Assembly: GCA_017440935.1 (NCBI GenBank)
Contig: JAFSAO010000011.1
Location: 91,743-155,742, forward strand
Length of the DNA stretch: 64,000 bases
Direction: 5' to 3'
Origin: Opitutales bacterium
GTDB lineage: Bacteria > Verrucomicrobiota > Verrucomicrobiia > Opitutales > UBA953
Shown here: positions 36,624-45,531 of the stretch, in pieces
How positions within the stretch are numbered: the first letter of the stretch is position 1
How the letters are laid out: each line of letters starts with the position of its first letter
Notes under the pieces: generated by a model
What the model was told of the DNA's origin: nothing
Databases searched by the model: none
Seen by the model: the letters and a program-made list of their open reading frames with translations, nothing else
Position numbers and translations under genes: made by a program

Positions 36624-36739
36624 GTTAATTAGGTGGGTTAAAAAACAAGCGTAATCGTAATTCTTTTTTGTCCGGGAGAAAGCATAAATTTAGGGGGAAT
36701 TCTCCGGCTCCTCCGCCGCTCTGACGTGCGAAAAATCGT

Positions 36740-38236
36740 TCAGTTTTCGTGTTTCAGCCGTCGTTCGGCGTCGAGAAGATGTTCCGGCGAGTCTGCCTGA
36801 AGTTGTAAAATATCTCCCGCTTGCAACGTGATGTTCCCGCGCGGCGTGAAAAAGTTTTCACCGCGCTTCATCATGACGACGAGCGCTCCGTGCGGGAACG
36901 CGATTTCCGCAAGCGTTTTCCCTGTTCCCGCGTCGTTTTCCGTGAGCGTGATTTCGGCGTTTACGGTGTTGAACTCCTCCGTGTCGCGATTAAACGCCGA
37001 AGGCGCGGGCTGCACGTCGTCTTCCGTCAGGTTCAAACGTCCGGCAACTTTAAACAGCGTCGTTCCCTGTAAAATGAGAGACGATACGGAGATGAAGAAA
37101 ACGATATTGAAAATCAGCGTTGCCGTCTCGTGGTCGAATCCCGGGGCGGAAAGCGGAATCAATGCGAAGACAATCGGCACGGCTCCGCGCAAACCGACCC
37201 ACGAAACGAACGCGAGCGCGCGTTTCCCCGGGCGGAACGGCGCCAGACAAAGCAACACGGCGAGCGGGCGCACCGCGAAAATCAAAATCAGCGAAATAAT
37301 AATTCCGACCACCGCCACCGCTTTTATCGCGGCAAAATTCGCAAAAAGCCCCAGCGTGATGAACAGCAAAAGTTGCATCAGCCAGGCAAAGCCTTCGTGA
37401 AACGTCATCAGCGCTTTTTTATGAATAAAATTCGCGTTCCCGAGAATCAGCCCGGCAAGGTAAACCGCAAGAAAGCCGTTTCCGCCGAGCATTTTTGTCG
37501 CCGCAAAAGAAAACGCCGTCATCGCCAAAACCAGCACCGGGTAAAGCCCCTCGACGTAAAGTTGCGCTTTATTGATAACAAAAACCATCAGTTTTCCGAA
37601 CGCGTAACCGAGCGCACCGCCAAGCCCCATGCTTATCGCAAGTTGGAAAACCGCCGTGCGAACTTCCGGCACGTCCGTTCCCGTGTTTTGCGCAATAAGA
37701 TAGGTCGTCAGCGAAATCGTCAGCACATACGCCATCGGGTCGTTCGACCCGCTTTCCAGCTCAAGCATCGGACGCAAATTGTTTTTCAGCGTCGTGCGTT
37801 GTGAACGAAAAATCGAAAAAACCGACGCCGCGTCCGTCGACGACACAATCGAGCCGAGCAGAAGTGATTCCGCGAGCGAAAAATGAATCGCCACAAAGGG
37901 CAGGTTGGACAATCCGTAAATCGCACCGCCGAGCAAGCCCGCCGTCAGCAACACACCGAACGTCGACAAAATTACGCCTTGCGCCATCACCGGCTTTATG
38001 TCGCGAAATTTTGTGTCCAGCCCGCCGGCAAACAAAATGAACACGAGCGCGAGTTCGCCGACCAAGCTCGTCGTTTGCGTGTTTTCAAACGAAACTTCCT
38101 GCCCGGCAAGAATCCCGATTCCGAGAAAAAGCAAAAGCATCGGCGCGCCGATTTTGTAAGACGCCTTGCTCGCCAAAATGCTGGCAAAAAGCAAAACGGA
38201 AAAAATGAGCAGATAATTGTCCGGCGTAAAATTCAT
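36740..38236 (-). CDS. K+/H+ antiporter, NhaP2/CvrA type
   Basis: About 498 residues from ATG 38236 (the upstream extension to 38302 looks non-coding). A CPA1 antiporter domain of roughly 12-13 helices comes first: SYKIGAPMLLLFLGIGILAGQE, LGSIVSSTDAASVFS with the acidic ion site, ELESGSNDPMAY, and WVGLRGAVPIVFALIP. A C-terminal TrkA_C-like domain follows (about 410-495, LVVMMKRGENFFTPRG...LQAGDILQLQA). It would expel potassium in exchange for protons. NhaP2 is the closest named type; the ion preference is inferred. Confidence 0.9.
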   Translation of the reverse strand: MNFTPDNYLLIFSVLLFASILASKASYKIGAPMLLLFLGIGILAGQEVSFENTQTTSLVGELALVFILFAGGLDTKFRDIKPVMAQGVILSTFGVLLTAGLLGGAIYGLSNLPFVAIHFSLAESLLLGSIVSSTDAASVFSIFRSQRTTLKNNLRPMLELESGSNDPMAYVLTISLTTYLIAQNTGTDVPEVRTAVFQLAISMGLGGALGYAFGKLMVFVINKAQLYVEGLYPVLVLAMTAFSFAATKMLGGNGFLAVYLAGLILGNANFIHKKALMTFHEGFAWLMQLLLFITLGLFANFAAIKAVAVVGIIISLILIFAVRPLAVLLCLAPFRPGKRALAFVSWVGLRGAVPIVFALIPLSAPGFDHETATLIFNIVFFISVSSLILQGTTLFKVAGRLNLTEDDVQPAPSAFNRDTEEFNTVNAEITLTENDAGTGKTLAEIAFPHGALVVMMKRGENFFTPRGNITLQAGDILQLQADSPEHLLDAERRLKHEN

Positions 38237-38363
38237 AAGATAAAAAACGTGAATTGTGAGAAGTAACTGCAGAATTTTTACCGAAGCGCCACCGCCGCAC
38301 AAGAATGTTTAGCAAAAAAACGTTCCCGCGAGAATCGTTACGGGAATTCGTCTGAGACAAAAA

Positions 38364-38439
38364 TGGCAGGGAATGCAGGATTCGAACCTGCGACCAACGG
38401 TTTAGAAAACCGCTGCTCTATCCACTGAGCTAATTCCCC
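38364..38439 (-). tRNA. tRNA-Arg (anticodon UCU)
   Basis: On the minus strand, acceptor GGGGAAT pairs with ATTCCCT. The D arm is GCTC...GAGC, the anticodon loop TTTCTAA (anticodon TCT), the T arm CAGGTTCGAATCCTG, the discriminator G, and CCA is encoded (38364-38366). It reads AGA codons and complements the CCU tRNA at 766. Confidence 0.95.
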
Positions 38440-38484
38440 GTGAGAAAACGAATTTCCTCTTTATGCCGTATCGATACGGCTTTT

Positions 38485-41400
38485 TCAAGCACAAGCGGGA
38501 ACGAATGCCTTGTAAACGGCTACAGCAAAAGGAAGGGCGACTTCACGCAAATTTCCCTCGAAGCGCGTGGCGGCGTTTTCCCCGAAGAGGAAAAGCTCCG
38601 TCGCGTCGCGTGGCTCTTTGTTCCAAGCCGCCTGTGTTTGGGAGAGGAAATCCTCCGTCTCGGTTTCGTCCGGAATGATGAGCGGAAGTTTTTCAAAAAA
38701 CAGCGGCGGAGCGGAGATTTTTTCGGCGTAAAACGCGAGCAAATCCTGAGCGGAAATGCCGCACGTTGTCAGCGATGCGTCCGTGATGAGTTGCGGTGTG
38801 TCCGACGCGTAAGCGAAATAAAACACACGGAAGCGCTTTTGCGGGAACGCGGCGGCAAGCATTTGTGCGGAGACGAAAGTGTCGACGGCGCTACGCCAGT
38901 CCAATTTTTTTTGTTTGCCGAGAACGAGGAGCAATTCTCCGTTGGCGTCGCGGAAAAGATTTTCAAAATTCAGCGTGACCCGCAAAGACGGGAACGCGGC
39001 GGGCAGGCGGGAAGGATCTGCCGCGACGGCGACGGGGATTTCGTCTTCGGAAACGCGCACGAGACGATCCGGAAGGATTTCCGCAAGAGCCTTGAAGCCT
39101 TTTCCGGTTTTAAAAAATTTGTCATCGAAATCCTGCATTCTGCCGAGCGCGGAAATGTTTCCGGCGGCGAGTTCCCGCGCGCGGAAGGTTTTCGCCGCGA
39201 GTTCCGGAGCGGAAGCGGCATCGGCGGAGCCCTGTGATTTTTCTTCCAAGGTGCGCTCAAAAAACAATCGAAAGAAGCGAGACACGCCGAGCTCGTCGCA
39301 CTGTGCGGGCGGGTCGTCGGCTTCGGCGGCGGCAACGTTGTATTTTTGAGCTATGCCGAGGAGGTTCCGGCAAATGAATTTTGCCGGAGATTTGAAAAAT
39401 TGCGCGAGTTGCTTCGCGGAAATTTCGGCGGGGAGATGCGGGAACGTGAGTTCGGGTGCGGCGCTTTCGGTGGCAGCTTGAGTTTCTGCCGATTTTTCGG
39501 CAGAGGACTTTGAGCCGCAAAGCGTGGCGTAGTCGGCGCGGCTGAAAGAGAAAAATTCGGCGCGTTCCCGTGTGTTTTCCGAAAAATATTCCGGCGAAAA
39601 TCCGTGCAGGCGGTGGAGTGTTTCAAAGCTCGCGCTTCCGGGCGTGTCCGTTTTTTCGGATACGATTTGCAAAAGAAAATCTCGGAGTTTGGCGAGCGGA
39701 ACGCAGGGCGGAAGTTCCTGCCCGTCTTTGGCATTGCGCCCGATGTAGGAGAGCAGGAGCGTTTCACGCGCGGCGAGCAAACTTTCGAGAAAGAGCAGGC
39801 AATCGTCGTCGCGGCGTGTGCGGTCCCAGAGCGTTGCGCCCGGTGGGAAATTTTTTGCGGAAAAGGAGAGCAGGTCGAGCGCGTCGCGTTCGGTTGCGCG
39901 CGGGAACGCGCCGTCGTTCAGTCCGGCGATGCAGATGATTTTTGCGGGAATGTTCCGCATCGGCTGCATTTGGCAAAACGTGATTTTTCCGCGCAACATT
40001 CCGGCGGGGCGGCGCGGGCTCCAATCGCACTGGTTCAGCGCGAGACAAAGCGTGGCGAGCGTGCATTCGGCGGGAACGCCGGGCGCATTTCCGTTTTCGG
40101 AAGCGTCTTTGAGTGCGGCGAGTGCGGAGCGCAGAATTTCGGCGGAGCCGTCTCCGAGGTCGAAAAACTCGTCGGCGATGCGTGTTTTCAGATAATCGCA
40201 CCACGCGGGAACGGAGCACGTTTCCTTTTCTGAAAAAGCGCGATTGAGCTCTCGCAGAAGGCAGAGGAGACGGAAGATTTTTCCCAATGTCGCGGGCGCG
40301 GCTTCCGTCAGTTCCGGCACGGGAAGCGCTTCAAAATTTTCTCCGAAGGAAAGAATTTCGTCAGCGCTTCCGCACATATAACCTAGCGCGAGCCGCCGCA
40401 GTCCGAATTTCCACGAATTGTTTTCCGCAAAGGTTTCGGTCGCGGAGCGCACGGATTCGTCAGCTTCGGTTTCCCCGAAAATGAGATTGCGGCGAAACTC
40501 AGTATCCGAGCCCCAACGGATTCCGGCGTCGGCGAGCAACGGTCGTAGCGCGGAAATTTCGGCTTCGTCCAAATGGAGCGCGGCAGCGATGCTTTCGCGG
40601 TCGAGCAGGGCGAGAATTTCGTCGAGGCGAAACTCTCCGGCGGCGACGCGCAGAATTTCCAGAAATGCAGAGGCGACGGGGAAAATTTCCGTTCCCGCGC
40701 GGTCCGCAATCGAGAAGGGAAGTCCGGAATTTTCAAACGCGGCGCGAATAAACGGTGCGTATTCGGAAATGTCAGGGAACATGACGAGAACGTCGCTCGG
40801 AGCAAGTTCCGGATCTTGCGCGAAGCGGGCGATGAGTTCGTCGCGCAGAATTTCCATTTCGCGGACGGGACCGGGCGCGACGGAAATTTTGAGCGAGCGG
40901 TCGTTTGCGGCGGGAACGAAGGTCGAGGGCTCGGGCGCGTTGTCGCGGATTTCGCGCTGAAGCGCGTGCAGGAGCGAGTCTCGCGGCGGCGGGAGGTCGC
41001 GCGAAGCGTCGGCATCGAGCAGTCCGGCATCGATGAGATGTGCGGCGAGCGGGCGCGCGGCTTTCCCCCAGGCAGAGAGGAGTTCGTTCCCTGCGGCGGA
41101 TTCGGAGAAAAGTGTGTCGGATGCGGATGTTTCGGCGTTCCCGCGCACGCGTTCCCGCAGGCGTTTTTTTGCCTCGGCGGATTCCGTCCATAAATCGTGG
41201 GAAAGGTGGTGGTAGTAGAGAAAAACTTCTGACGTTTCGGAGAGTTTTTCGAGGAGTTCAACGTGGATTCGCGGCAGGGCGGAGGGCGCGAACGCGAAAA
41301 TGCGCGGCGGCGTTTTCCCCGGAGGGAGCGGGTTTTTGAGAAGGTTTATCCACGCAACGGCGGGCGGTGTGGCGGAGGCGAGTCCGAGCGCGCGCCAGAG

Positions 41401-41910
41401 ATTTTTCTGGCGGGTATATTCTCGGAGAAATTCGGTGTCGGCAGTCGCGGGAGCGGGAGTGTCCTGCGTCCAGCCGCGAATCATTTGCGGACGGAAACTC
41501 TGGTAGCGCCAGAAGAGATCTCCGAGTTTTACGGCGAGTAGGAAGAGGTTTTCTTCGGTGTCGGATTCGAGCTCGAAGCGCAGAGGAGGCGGCGTTCCCG
41601 CGCCGTTCGCACGAAGTTTTTTCAGCGTTTCAAAAATGCGCCACGCGAGTGTGTTGCGTTCAAAGATTTCGGCATTGGCTTCATCGGCGACGAGTTTTTG
41701 CAAAAAAGCCTCCGGCGAAACGAAATTCAGATTGGCGCAGATGCCGAGTTTTTCCGCGAGGAAGCGCCGGAGCCAGATTTGCTGTGCGTAGTTCATCACG
41801 AGCACGGTTTCCGGAAGCAGAGGATTTTCGCGATGCGCAATTTGCGCGGCGAGCTCCTCCGCAAGCGTGATTACGGAGTGCGCGGGAACGAGGTGGAAGC
41901 CGTTGCTCAT
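38485..41910 (-). CDS. recC: Exodeoxyribonuclease V subunit gamma (RecC)
   Basis: The 1141-residue length matches RecC (1122 in E. coli). The N-terminus (VLVMNYAQQIWLRRFLAEKLGICANLNF) matches the family opening. The middle (DVLVMFPDISEYAPFIRAAF) and the hallmark block FCQMQPMRNIPAKIICIAGLNDGAFPR followed by RRDDDCLLFLESLLAARETLLLSYIGR are close to E. coli RecC. RecC holds the complex together, splits the duplex and reads Chi during double-strand break repair. No recB or recD is adjacent; the gene stands alone between tRNA-Arg and a divergent gene. Confidence 0.93.
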   Translation of the reverse strand: MSNGFHLVPAHSVITLAEELAAQIAHRENPLLPETVLVMNYAQQIWLRRFLAEKLGICANLNFVSPEAFLQKLVADEANAEIFERNTLAWRIFETLKKLRANGAGTPPPLRFELESDTEENLFLLAVKLGDLFWRYQSFRPQMIRGWTQDTPAPATADTEFLREYTRQKNLWRALGLASATPPAVAWINLLKNPLPPGKTPPRIFAFAPSALPRIHVELLEKLSETSEVFLYYHHLSHDLWTESAEAKKRLRERVRGNAETSASDTLFSESAAGNELLSAWGKAARPLAAHLIDAGLLDADASRDLPPPRDSLLHALQREIRDNAPEPSTFVPAANDRSLKISVAPGPVREMEILRDELIARFAQDPELAPSDVLVMFPDISEYAPFIRAAFENSGLPFSIADRAGTEIFPVASAFLEILRVAAGEFRLDEILALLDRESIAAALHLDEAEISALRPLLADAGIRWGSDTEFRRNLIFGETEADESVRSATETFAENNSWKFGLRRLALGYMCGSADEILSFGENFEALPVPELTEAAPATLGKIFRLLCLLRELNRAFSEKETCSVPAWCDYLKTRIADEFFDLGDGSAEILRSALAALKDASENGNAPGVPAECTLATLCLALNQCDWSPRRPAGMLRGKITFCQMQPMRNIPAKIICIAGLNDGAFPRATERDALDLLSFSAKNFPPGATLWDRTRRDDDCLLFLESLLAARETLLLSYIGRNAKDGQELPPCVPLAKLRDFLLQIVSEKTDTPGSASFETLHRLHGFSPEYFSENTRERAEFFSFSRADYATLCGSKSSAEKSAETQAATESAAPELTFPHLPAEISAKQLAQFFKSPAKFICRNLLGIAQKYNVAAAEADDPPAQCDELGVSRFFRLFFERTLEEKSQGSADAASAPELAAKTFRARELAAGNISALGRMQDFDDKFFKTGKGFKALAEILPDRLVRVSEDEIPVAVAADPSRLPAAFPSLRVTLNFENLFRDANGELLLVLGKQKKLDWRSAVDTFVSAQMLAAAFPQKRFRVFYFAYASDTPQLITDASLTTCGISAQDLLAFYAEKISAPPLFFEKLPLIIPDETETEDFLSQTQAAWNKEPRDATELFLFGENAATRFEGNLREVALPFAVAVYKAFVPACA

Positions 41911-41983
41911 GCACGAAAATTTTTGCGGGAACGCATTTTTTTTTCAATCGACAAATTCTCTTTGATGGACGAACCTTTTCCGC

Positions 41984-42718
41984 GTGAAACTTCCGGCGTT
42001 TTCGATTTACCGATTTTACCGCAAAAAATTGCCTGCGATGACGAAGGCGTGGCTTGTCTGTATCGTGATTTGGGCGATTTTGGCGTTTGTGGTTTTTTCG
42101 CCGGGATTTACCTTTGCGCCGACGGGCGGCGTTCCCGCCGAGGTTGCAACGCTTGCCGTATCAGACCGCGCCGATGCCGAAGCCGGAGTTTTTCGTGATT
42201 CCGAGCCGCTTTTTTTGCCGACGCAGTGGAATTTCGGGGCGGAGAAAAAACCTGTGGGGCTGAATCTTCGCGAAACTTCTTTTATGCCGTTCGGGGAAAT
42301 TCTCTCGCAGTTTAATGCCGTGGAGGTTATTCGACCGAAAAACGAGCAGGAATTGCCTCCGGCGGAAGAGGCGCTCGGGGCGGACGCATGGGGCCTCGGG
42401 CGCGGGTTCGGCGCGTCCGGCGAACCCGAAGATATGCACCCGCGCGCGGTAAAAACGCTCGTGCGCATTTTGGATGCGGATTCCGGCGAAGTTGTTTTTT
42501 CCGGTGAGCTTGAAGATATTGACTGCGAATCCGAGCGGATGTTGCTCGTGCCCTCGGAGTTTTTCTGCGGGATCGCTTCCGGTTACGGCAAGCCGCGCGT
42601 GATGACCGTCGTTTCCTGCGGCGACGTCGAGCGCGACAAAAAAATTATCGAATCCTCTGAGAAAATCTTAAATTCGCTCAAACTGAACGCCGGCGTTTAC
42701 CGCATCTGCGTCGACTGA
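41984..42718 (+). CDS. Hypothetical protein with one membrane segment
   Basis: The 244-residue protein starts at GTG. One hydrophobic helix (about residues 20-43) follows a basic N-terminus, so it is either a signal anchor or an uncleaved signal. The rest is hydrophilic, without recognised motifs; ALGADAWGLGRGFG is a Gly-rich patch. It starts 73 bases from recC, divergent, and precedes nuoB by 161 bases. It is not NuoA, which is shorter and has three helices. Confidence 0.65.
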   Translation: MKLPAFSIYRFYRKKLPAMTKAWLVCIVIWAILAFVVFSPGFTFAPTGGVPAEVATLAVSDRADAEAGVFRDSEPLFLPTQWNFGAEKKPVGLNLRETSFMPFGEILSQFNAVEVIRPKNEQELPPAEEALGADAWGLGRGFGASGEPEDMHPRAVKTLVRILDADSGEVVFSGELEDIDCESERMLLVPSEFFCGIASGYGKPRVMTVVSCGDVERDKKIIESSEKILNSLKLNAGVYRICVD

Positions 42719-42794
42719 AAACGCCAAACTTCAGAATCATTATCGGTTGAGCGCTTCAGGTCTTTTTGCCTGATATGTTGAACTCAAAAGCTCC

Positions 42795-42832
42795 CGTTCC
42801 CGCAGGCCGCCCGTTTTTCCCTTGCGGGAACG
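42795..42832. repeat. Inverted pair of the iterated word upstream of nuoB
   Basis: CGTTCCCGCA (42795-42804) and TGCGGGAACG (42823-42832) form a 10-bp stem with an 18-base loop. No T run follows, so it may be a weak terminator or simply two facing words. Confidence 0.6.
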
Positions 42833-42879
42833 CACGGAAGTTTTAGACTCTTCGCATAAAATTTTTTTCTGATTTTCCA

Positions 42880-43416
42880 ATGAGTTCCGCAAATACCGAA
42901 GTCGCTTATAACAGCAAAATCGAAGGCGGGGTCGTCGTTACCAAACTCGACGCCGCGATTGACTGGATTCGCTCCCACTCCGTTTGGCCGATGCCGATGG
43001 GTTTGGCGTGTTGCGCGATTGAATTTATGTCGGCGAGCTGCTCTCGTTTTGACATTTCCCGTTTCGGTATGGAAGTTACGCGCTTTTCGCCACGGCAGGC
43101 GGATTGCATGATTGTCGCGGGAACGGTGACCTACAAGATGTCGCAGGCGGTGCGCCGTATTTACGACCAGATGGCGGAACCGAAATGGGTAATCGCGATG
43201 GGCGCGTGCGCGTCGTCCGGCGGAATGTATCGCAGCTATTCGACCTTGCAGGGCGTGGATCGCATCTTGCCGGTCGACGTTTATATTTCGGGTTGCCCGA
43301 CGCGCCCGGAAGCGCTTTTTGACGGGCTTATGGCTTTGCAAAAAATGATCGCAAAGGAACCGGGACTGAAATTGCTCAAGCGTGATCGTCCGGTGAAGCC
43401 GCTTTACTTCGGTTAG
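42880..43416 (+). CDS. nuoB: NADH-quinone oxidoreductase subunit B
   Basis: The 178-residue subunit of complex I carries the terminal Fe-S cluster N2. The four ligands are visible: the CC pair C44-C45 in [11 protein letters not shown]110 in MGACASSGG and C139 in [10 protein letters not shown]. It passes electrons to quinone at the interface with NuoD. It is followed by nuoC and nuoD, but nuoA, which normally precedes it, is absent. Confidence 0.97.
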   Translation: MSSANTEVAYNSKIEGGVVVTKLDAAIDWIRSHSVWPMPMGLACCAIEFMSASCSRFDISRFGMEVTRFSPRQADCMIVAGTVTYKMSQAVRRIYDQMAEPKWVIAMGACASSGGMYRSYSTLQGVDRILPVDVYISGCPTRPEALFDGLMALQKMIAKEPGLKLLKRDRPVKPLYFG

Positions 43417-43467
43417 ACCGAACGGCGTTCCCGTAAATTTTTGAAAATCTCTTAAGGATTCCTGTTT

Positions 43468-44100
43468 ATGACCGAAAAAGATTTGGCTCTGCAGAACGAA
43501 CTTTTGGAAAAATACCCGTATGTGAGTGTGCGTCCGGGTTCCGCCGACCACGCGTCGTTTGACGTTCCCGCGGACAAGGCGGTCGAGTTCGCGCTCGCGC
43601 TCCGCGACAAGGAAGGTTTTTCTTCGATAAACGACGTTACCGGTTGCGACTGGGGCGTGGACGCCTCGCCGCGCTTTTCCGCGATTTGGCATGTTTACAA
43701 CTACGACCGCCATCTTTATGTGCGCTTGAACGTTTATGCGGCGGATAACGAAAAGCCCGCCGTGCCGTCGCTTTGTTCCGTTTGGGCGGGTTGCAACTGG
43801 CACGAACGCGAAGCGTTTGACTTGGTTGGCATCACCTTTACGAACCACCCGGATATGCGTCGTATTTTGATGTGGGATGAATATCCGTATCACCCGTTGC
43901 GTAAGGATTTCCCGCTCGCGGGGATTGAAGTGCCGCATCCGGATCCGGACACCGTTGCTCAAACGGGCGTCAAAGTGCTTCCCGCGCCGATGAACGGCGG
44001 TCCGTTCGTTTCCTGCCGCGGGAACACGATGCGCGAAACCGAACCGCGCGCGCTCGACCAGGAATGGAGCGAAGGCAACCGCAAACCCGCCGCCGAATAA
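43468..44100 (+). CDS. nuoC: NADH-quinone oxidoreductase subunit C
   Basis: The 210-residue 30-kDa-type subunit has the signature WHEREAFDLVGITFTNHPDMRRILMWDEYPYHPLRKDFPL. It is a separate protein here and not fused to NuoD as in E. coli. It lies 51 bases after nuoB and 39 bases before nuoD and is part of the peripheral arm. Confidence 0.95.
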   Translation: MTEKDLALQNELLEKYPYVSVRPGSADHASFDVPADKAVEFALALRDKEGFSSINDVTGCDWGVDASPRFSAIWHVYNYDRHLYVRLNVYAADNEKPAVPSLCSVWAGCNWHEREAFDLVGITFTNHPDMRRILMWDEYPYHPLRKDFPLAGIEVPHPDPDTVAQTGVKVLPAPMNGGPFVSCRGNTMRETEPRALDQEWSEGNRKPAAE

Positions 44101-44139
44101 TTCGCGGGAACGCCAACTCAAACAACGGAGATTTTTACG

Positions 44140-45369
44140 ATGTCCAAGACCCTCGATTTTGAATATTCCGAAGCCGCCGCGCGCGAAGAAAGCCTCGTTC
44201 CGTGCGAAAAAATGCACCTGACAATGGGTCCGTCCCACCCGGCGACGCACGGCGTTCTCCGCCTCCAGCTCGAAGTGGACGGCGAAATCGTCACCAAGTG
44301 CACGCCGGTGGTCGGCTACCTGCACCGCGGCGACGATAAGCTGGCGGAAAACATGACGTATAACCAGTTTGTTCCGTTTACGGACCGCCTCGACTACCTT
44401 GCGCCGATTTGCAACAACGTCGCCTACGCGCTTACGGTCGAAAAACTCGCCGGGCTCGAAGTTCCCGCGCGTTGCGCTGCGCTCCGTGTGCTGACCTGTG
44501 AGCTTTCGCGTATTTCTTCGCACTTGCTCGGACTCGGCGTTTACGCGATGGATACGGGCGCGCTTACCGTCTTCCTCACGACGTATACGGAACGCGAACG
44601 CATTTACACACTTTTTGAAGAACTCACGGGGCAGCGCCTTACGACCAGCTACACGCGAATCGGCGGCGTCACGCGCGACGTTCCCGAAGGCTGGCTTGAA
44701 AAAGTCGAAAAAGCCTGTGATTGCATCCTTAAAGGCGTGGACGAAATGGAAGGCTTGCTTTCCCGCAACAAAATCTTCCTCGACCGCACGAAAGACATCG
44801 CCGTTATCACGAAAGAAATGGCGTTGCAGTATGGATTGACCGGCGTGAACCTGCGTTGCGCGGGCATCGGTGCCGACATTCGCAAGGATCGTCCTTACAG
44901 CGGCTACGAGCAGTATGATTTTGACGTTCCCGTGGGAACTGTCGGCGACTGCTACGACCGCTACCTGCTTAAAACGGAAGAAATTCGCCAGTCCGTGCGG
45001 ATCGTTCGCCAAGTTTGTAAAACGCTTCCGGACGGGCCGATTTTTGCCGAAGACGCGAAGAAAATTTGCCTTCCGCCGAAACAGCGCGTGCTCACCGGCA
45101 TGGAAGAACTGATTCAGAACTTCATGCTTACGACGCACGGACCGCAGATTCCCGCCGGCGAAGCGTATTTTGAAGCGGAAAATCCGAAGGGAGCGCTCGG
45201 TTTCTTCATTCACTCGAAGGGTGAAGGACATCCGTATCGCCTGCACGTTCGCGGTCCGTCGTTCGTTTCACTTTCTACGCTTCCGGTGCTTATTCCGGGC
45301 AACTTCGTCACGGACATTCCCGCAATTCTCGGTTCGCTCGACTTCGTTCAGGGCGAATGCGACCGATAA
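44140..45369 (+). CDS. nuoD: NADH-quinone oxidoreductase subunit D
   Basis: The 409-residue 49-kDa-type subunit shows MGPSHPATHGVLRL near the N-terminus, the quinone-site region GYLHRGDDKLAENMTYNQ, and VPVGTVGDCYDRY. It ends with FVTDIPAILGSLDFVQGECDR, the usual C-terminus. Together with NuoB it forms the quinone pocket. The nuo run stops here; nuoE-N are not in the window. Confidence 0.97.
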   Translation: MSKTLDFEYSEAAAREESLVPCEKMHLTMGPSHPATHGVLRLQLEVDGEIVTKCTPVVGYLHRGDDKLAENMTYNQFVPFTDRLDYLAPICNNVAYALTVEKLAGLEVPARCAALRVLTCELSRISSHLLGLGVYAMDTGALTVFLTTYTERERIYTLFEELTGQRLTTSYTRIGGVTRDVPEGWLEKVEKACDCILKGVDEMEGLLSRNKIFLDRTKDIAVITKEMALQYGLTGVNLRCAGIGADIRKDRPYSGYEQYDFDVPVGTVGDCYDRYLLKTEEIRQSVRIVRQVCKTLPDGPIFAEDAKKICLPPKQRVLTGMEELIQNFMLTTHGPQIPAGEAYFEAENPKGALGFFIHSKGEGHPYRLHVRGPSFVSLSTLPVLIPGNFVTDIPAILGSLDFVQGECDR

Positions 45370-45382
45370 TTAAGTGCAGAGT

Positions 45383-45469
45383 ATCAGGCATCGGGCGCTA
45401 AGCGAATTGTGAAGGTTTTTGCTACGCGGCAAAAACTTTGAACACGACGCTTGGTGCCCGATGCCTGAT
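45383..45469. repeat. Long imperfect hairpin after nuoD
   Basis: Perfect 14-base arms (ATCAGGCATCGGGC at 45383-45396 and its complement at 45456-45469) enclose a further inverted repeat with GTTTTTGC and GCAAAAAC. It may terminate nuoD transcription or be a dispersed element; the spacer at 28043-28140 has some similar words. Confidence 0.65.
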
Positions 45470-45531
45470 TCTTTATGCCATTCCTGCTTTTTCGGGTTTA
45501 AAATCGGGAAAAGAACGTATTTAATTTCACC

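Noticed and set aside
41984..42718. nuoA as the gene before nuoB
   Set aside because: The protein is twice the length of NuoA, has one membrane helix in place of three, and lacks NuoA motifs.
42784..45246. Long open frame on the minus strand opposite nuoBCD (about 820 codons)
   Set aside because: nuoB, nuoC and nuoD are certain on the plus strand. The antisense frame is Arg/His-rich with no recognisable domain and results from GC-rich codon bias.
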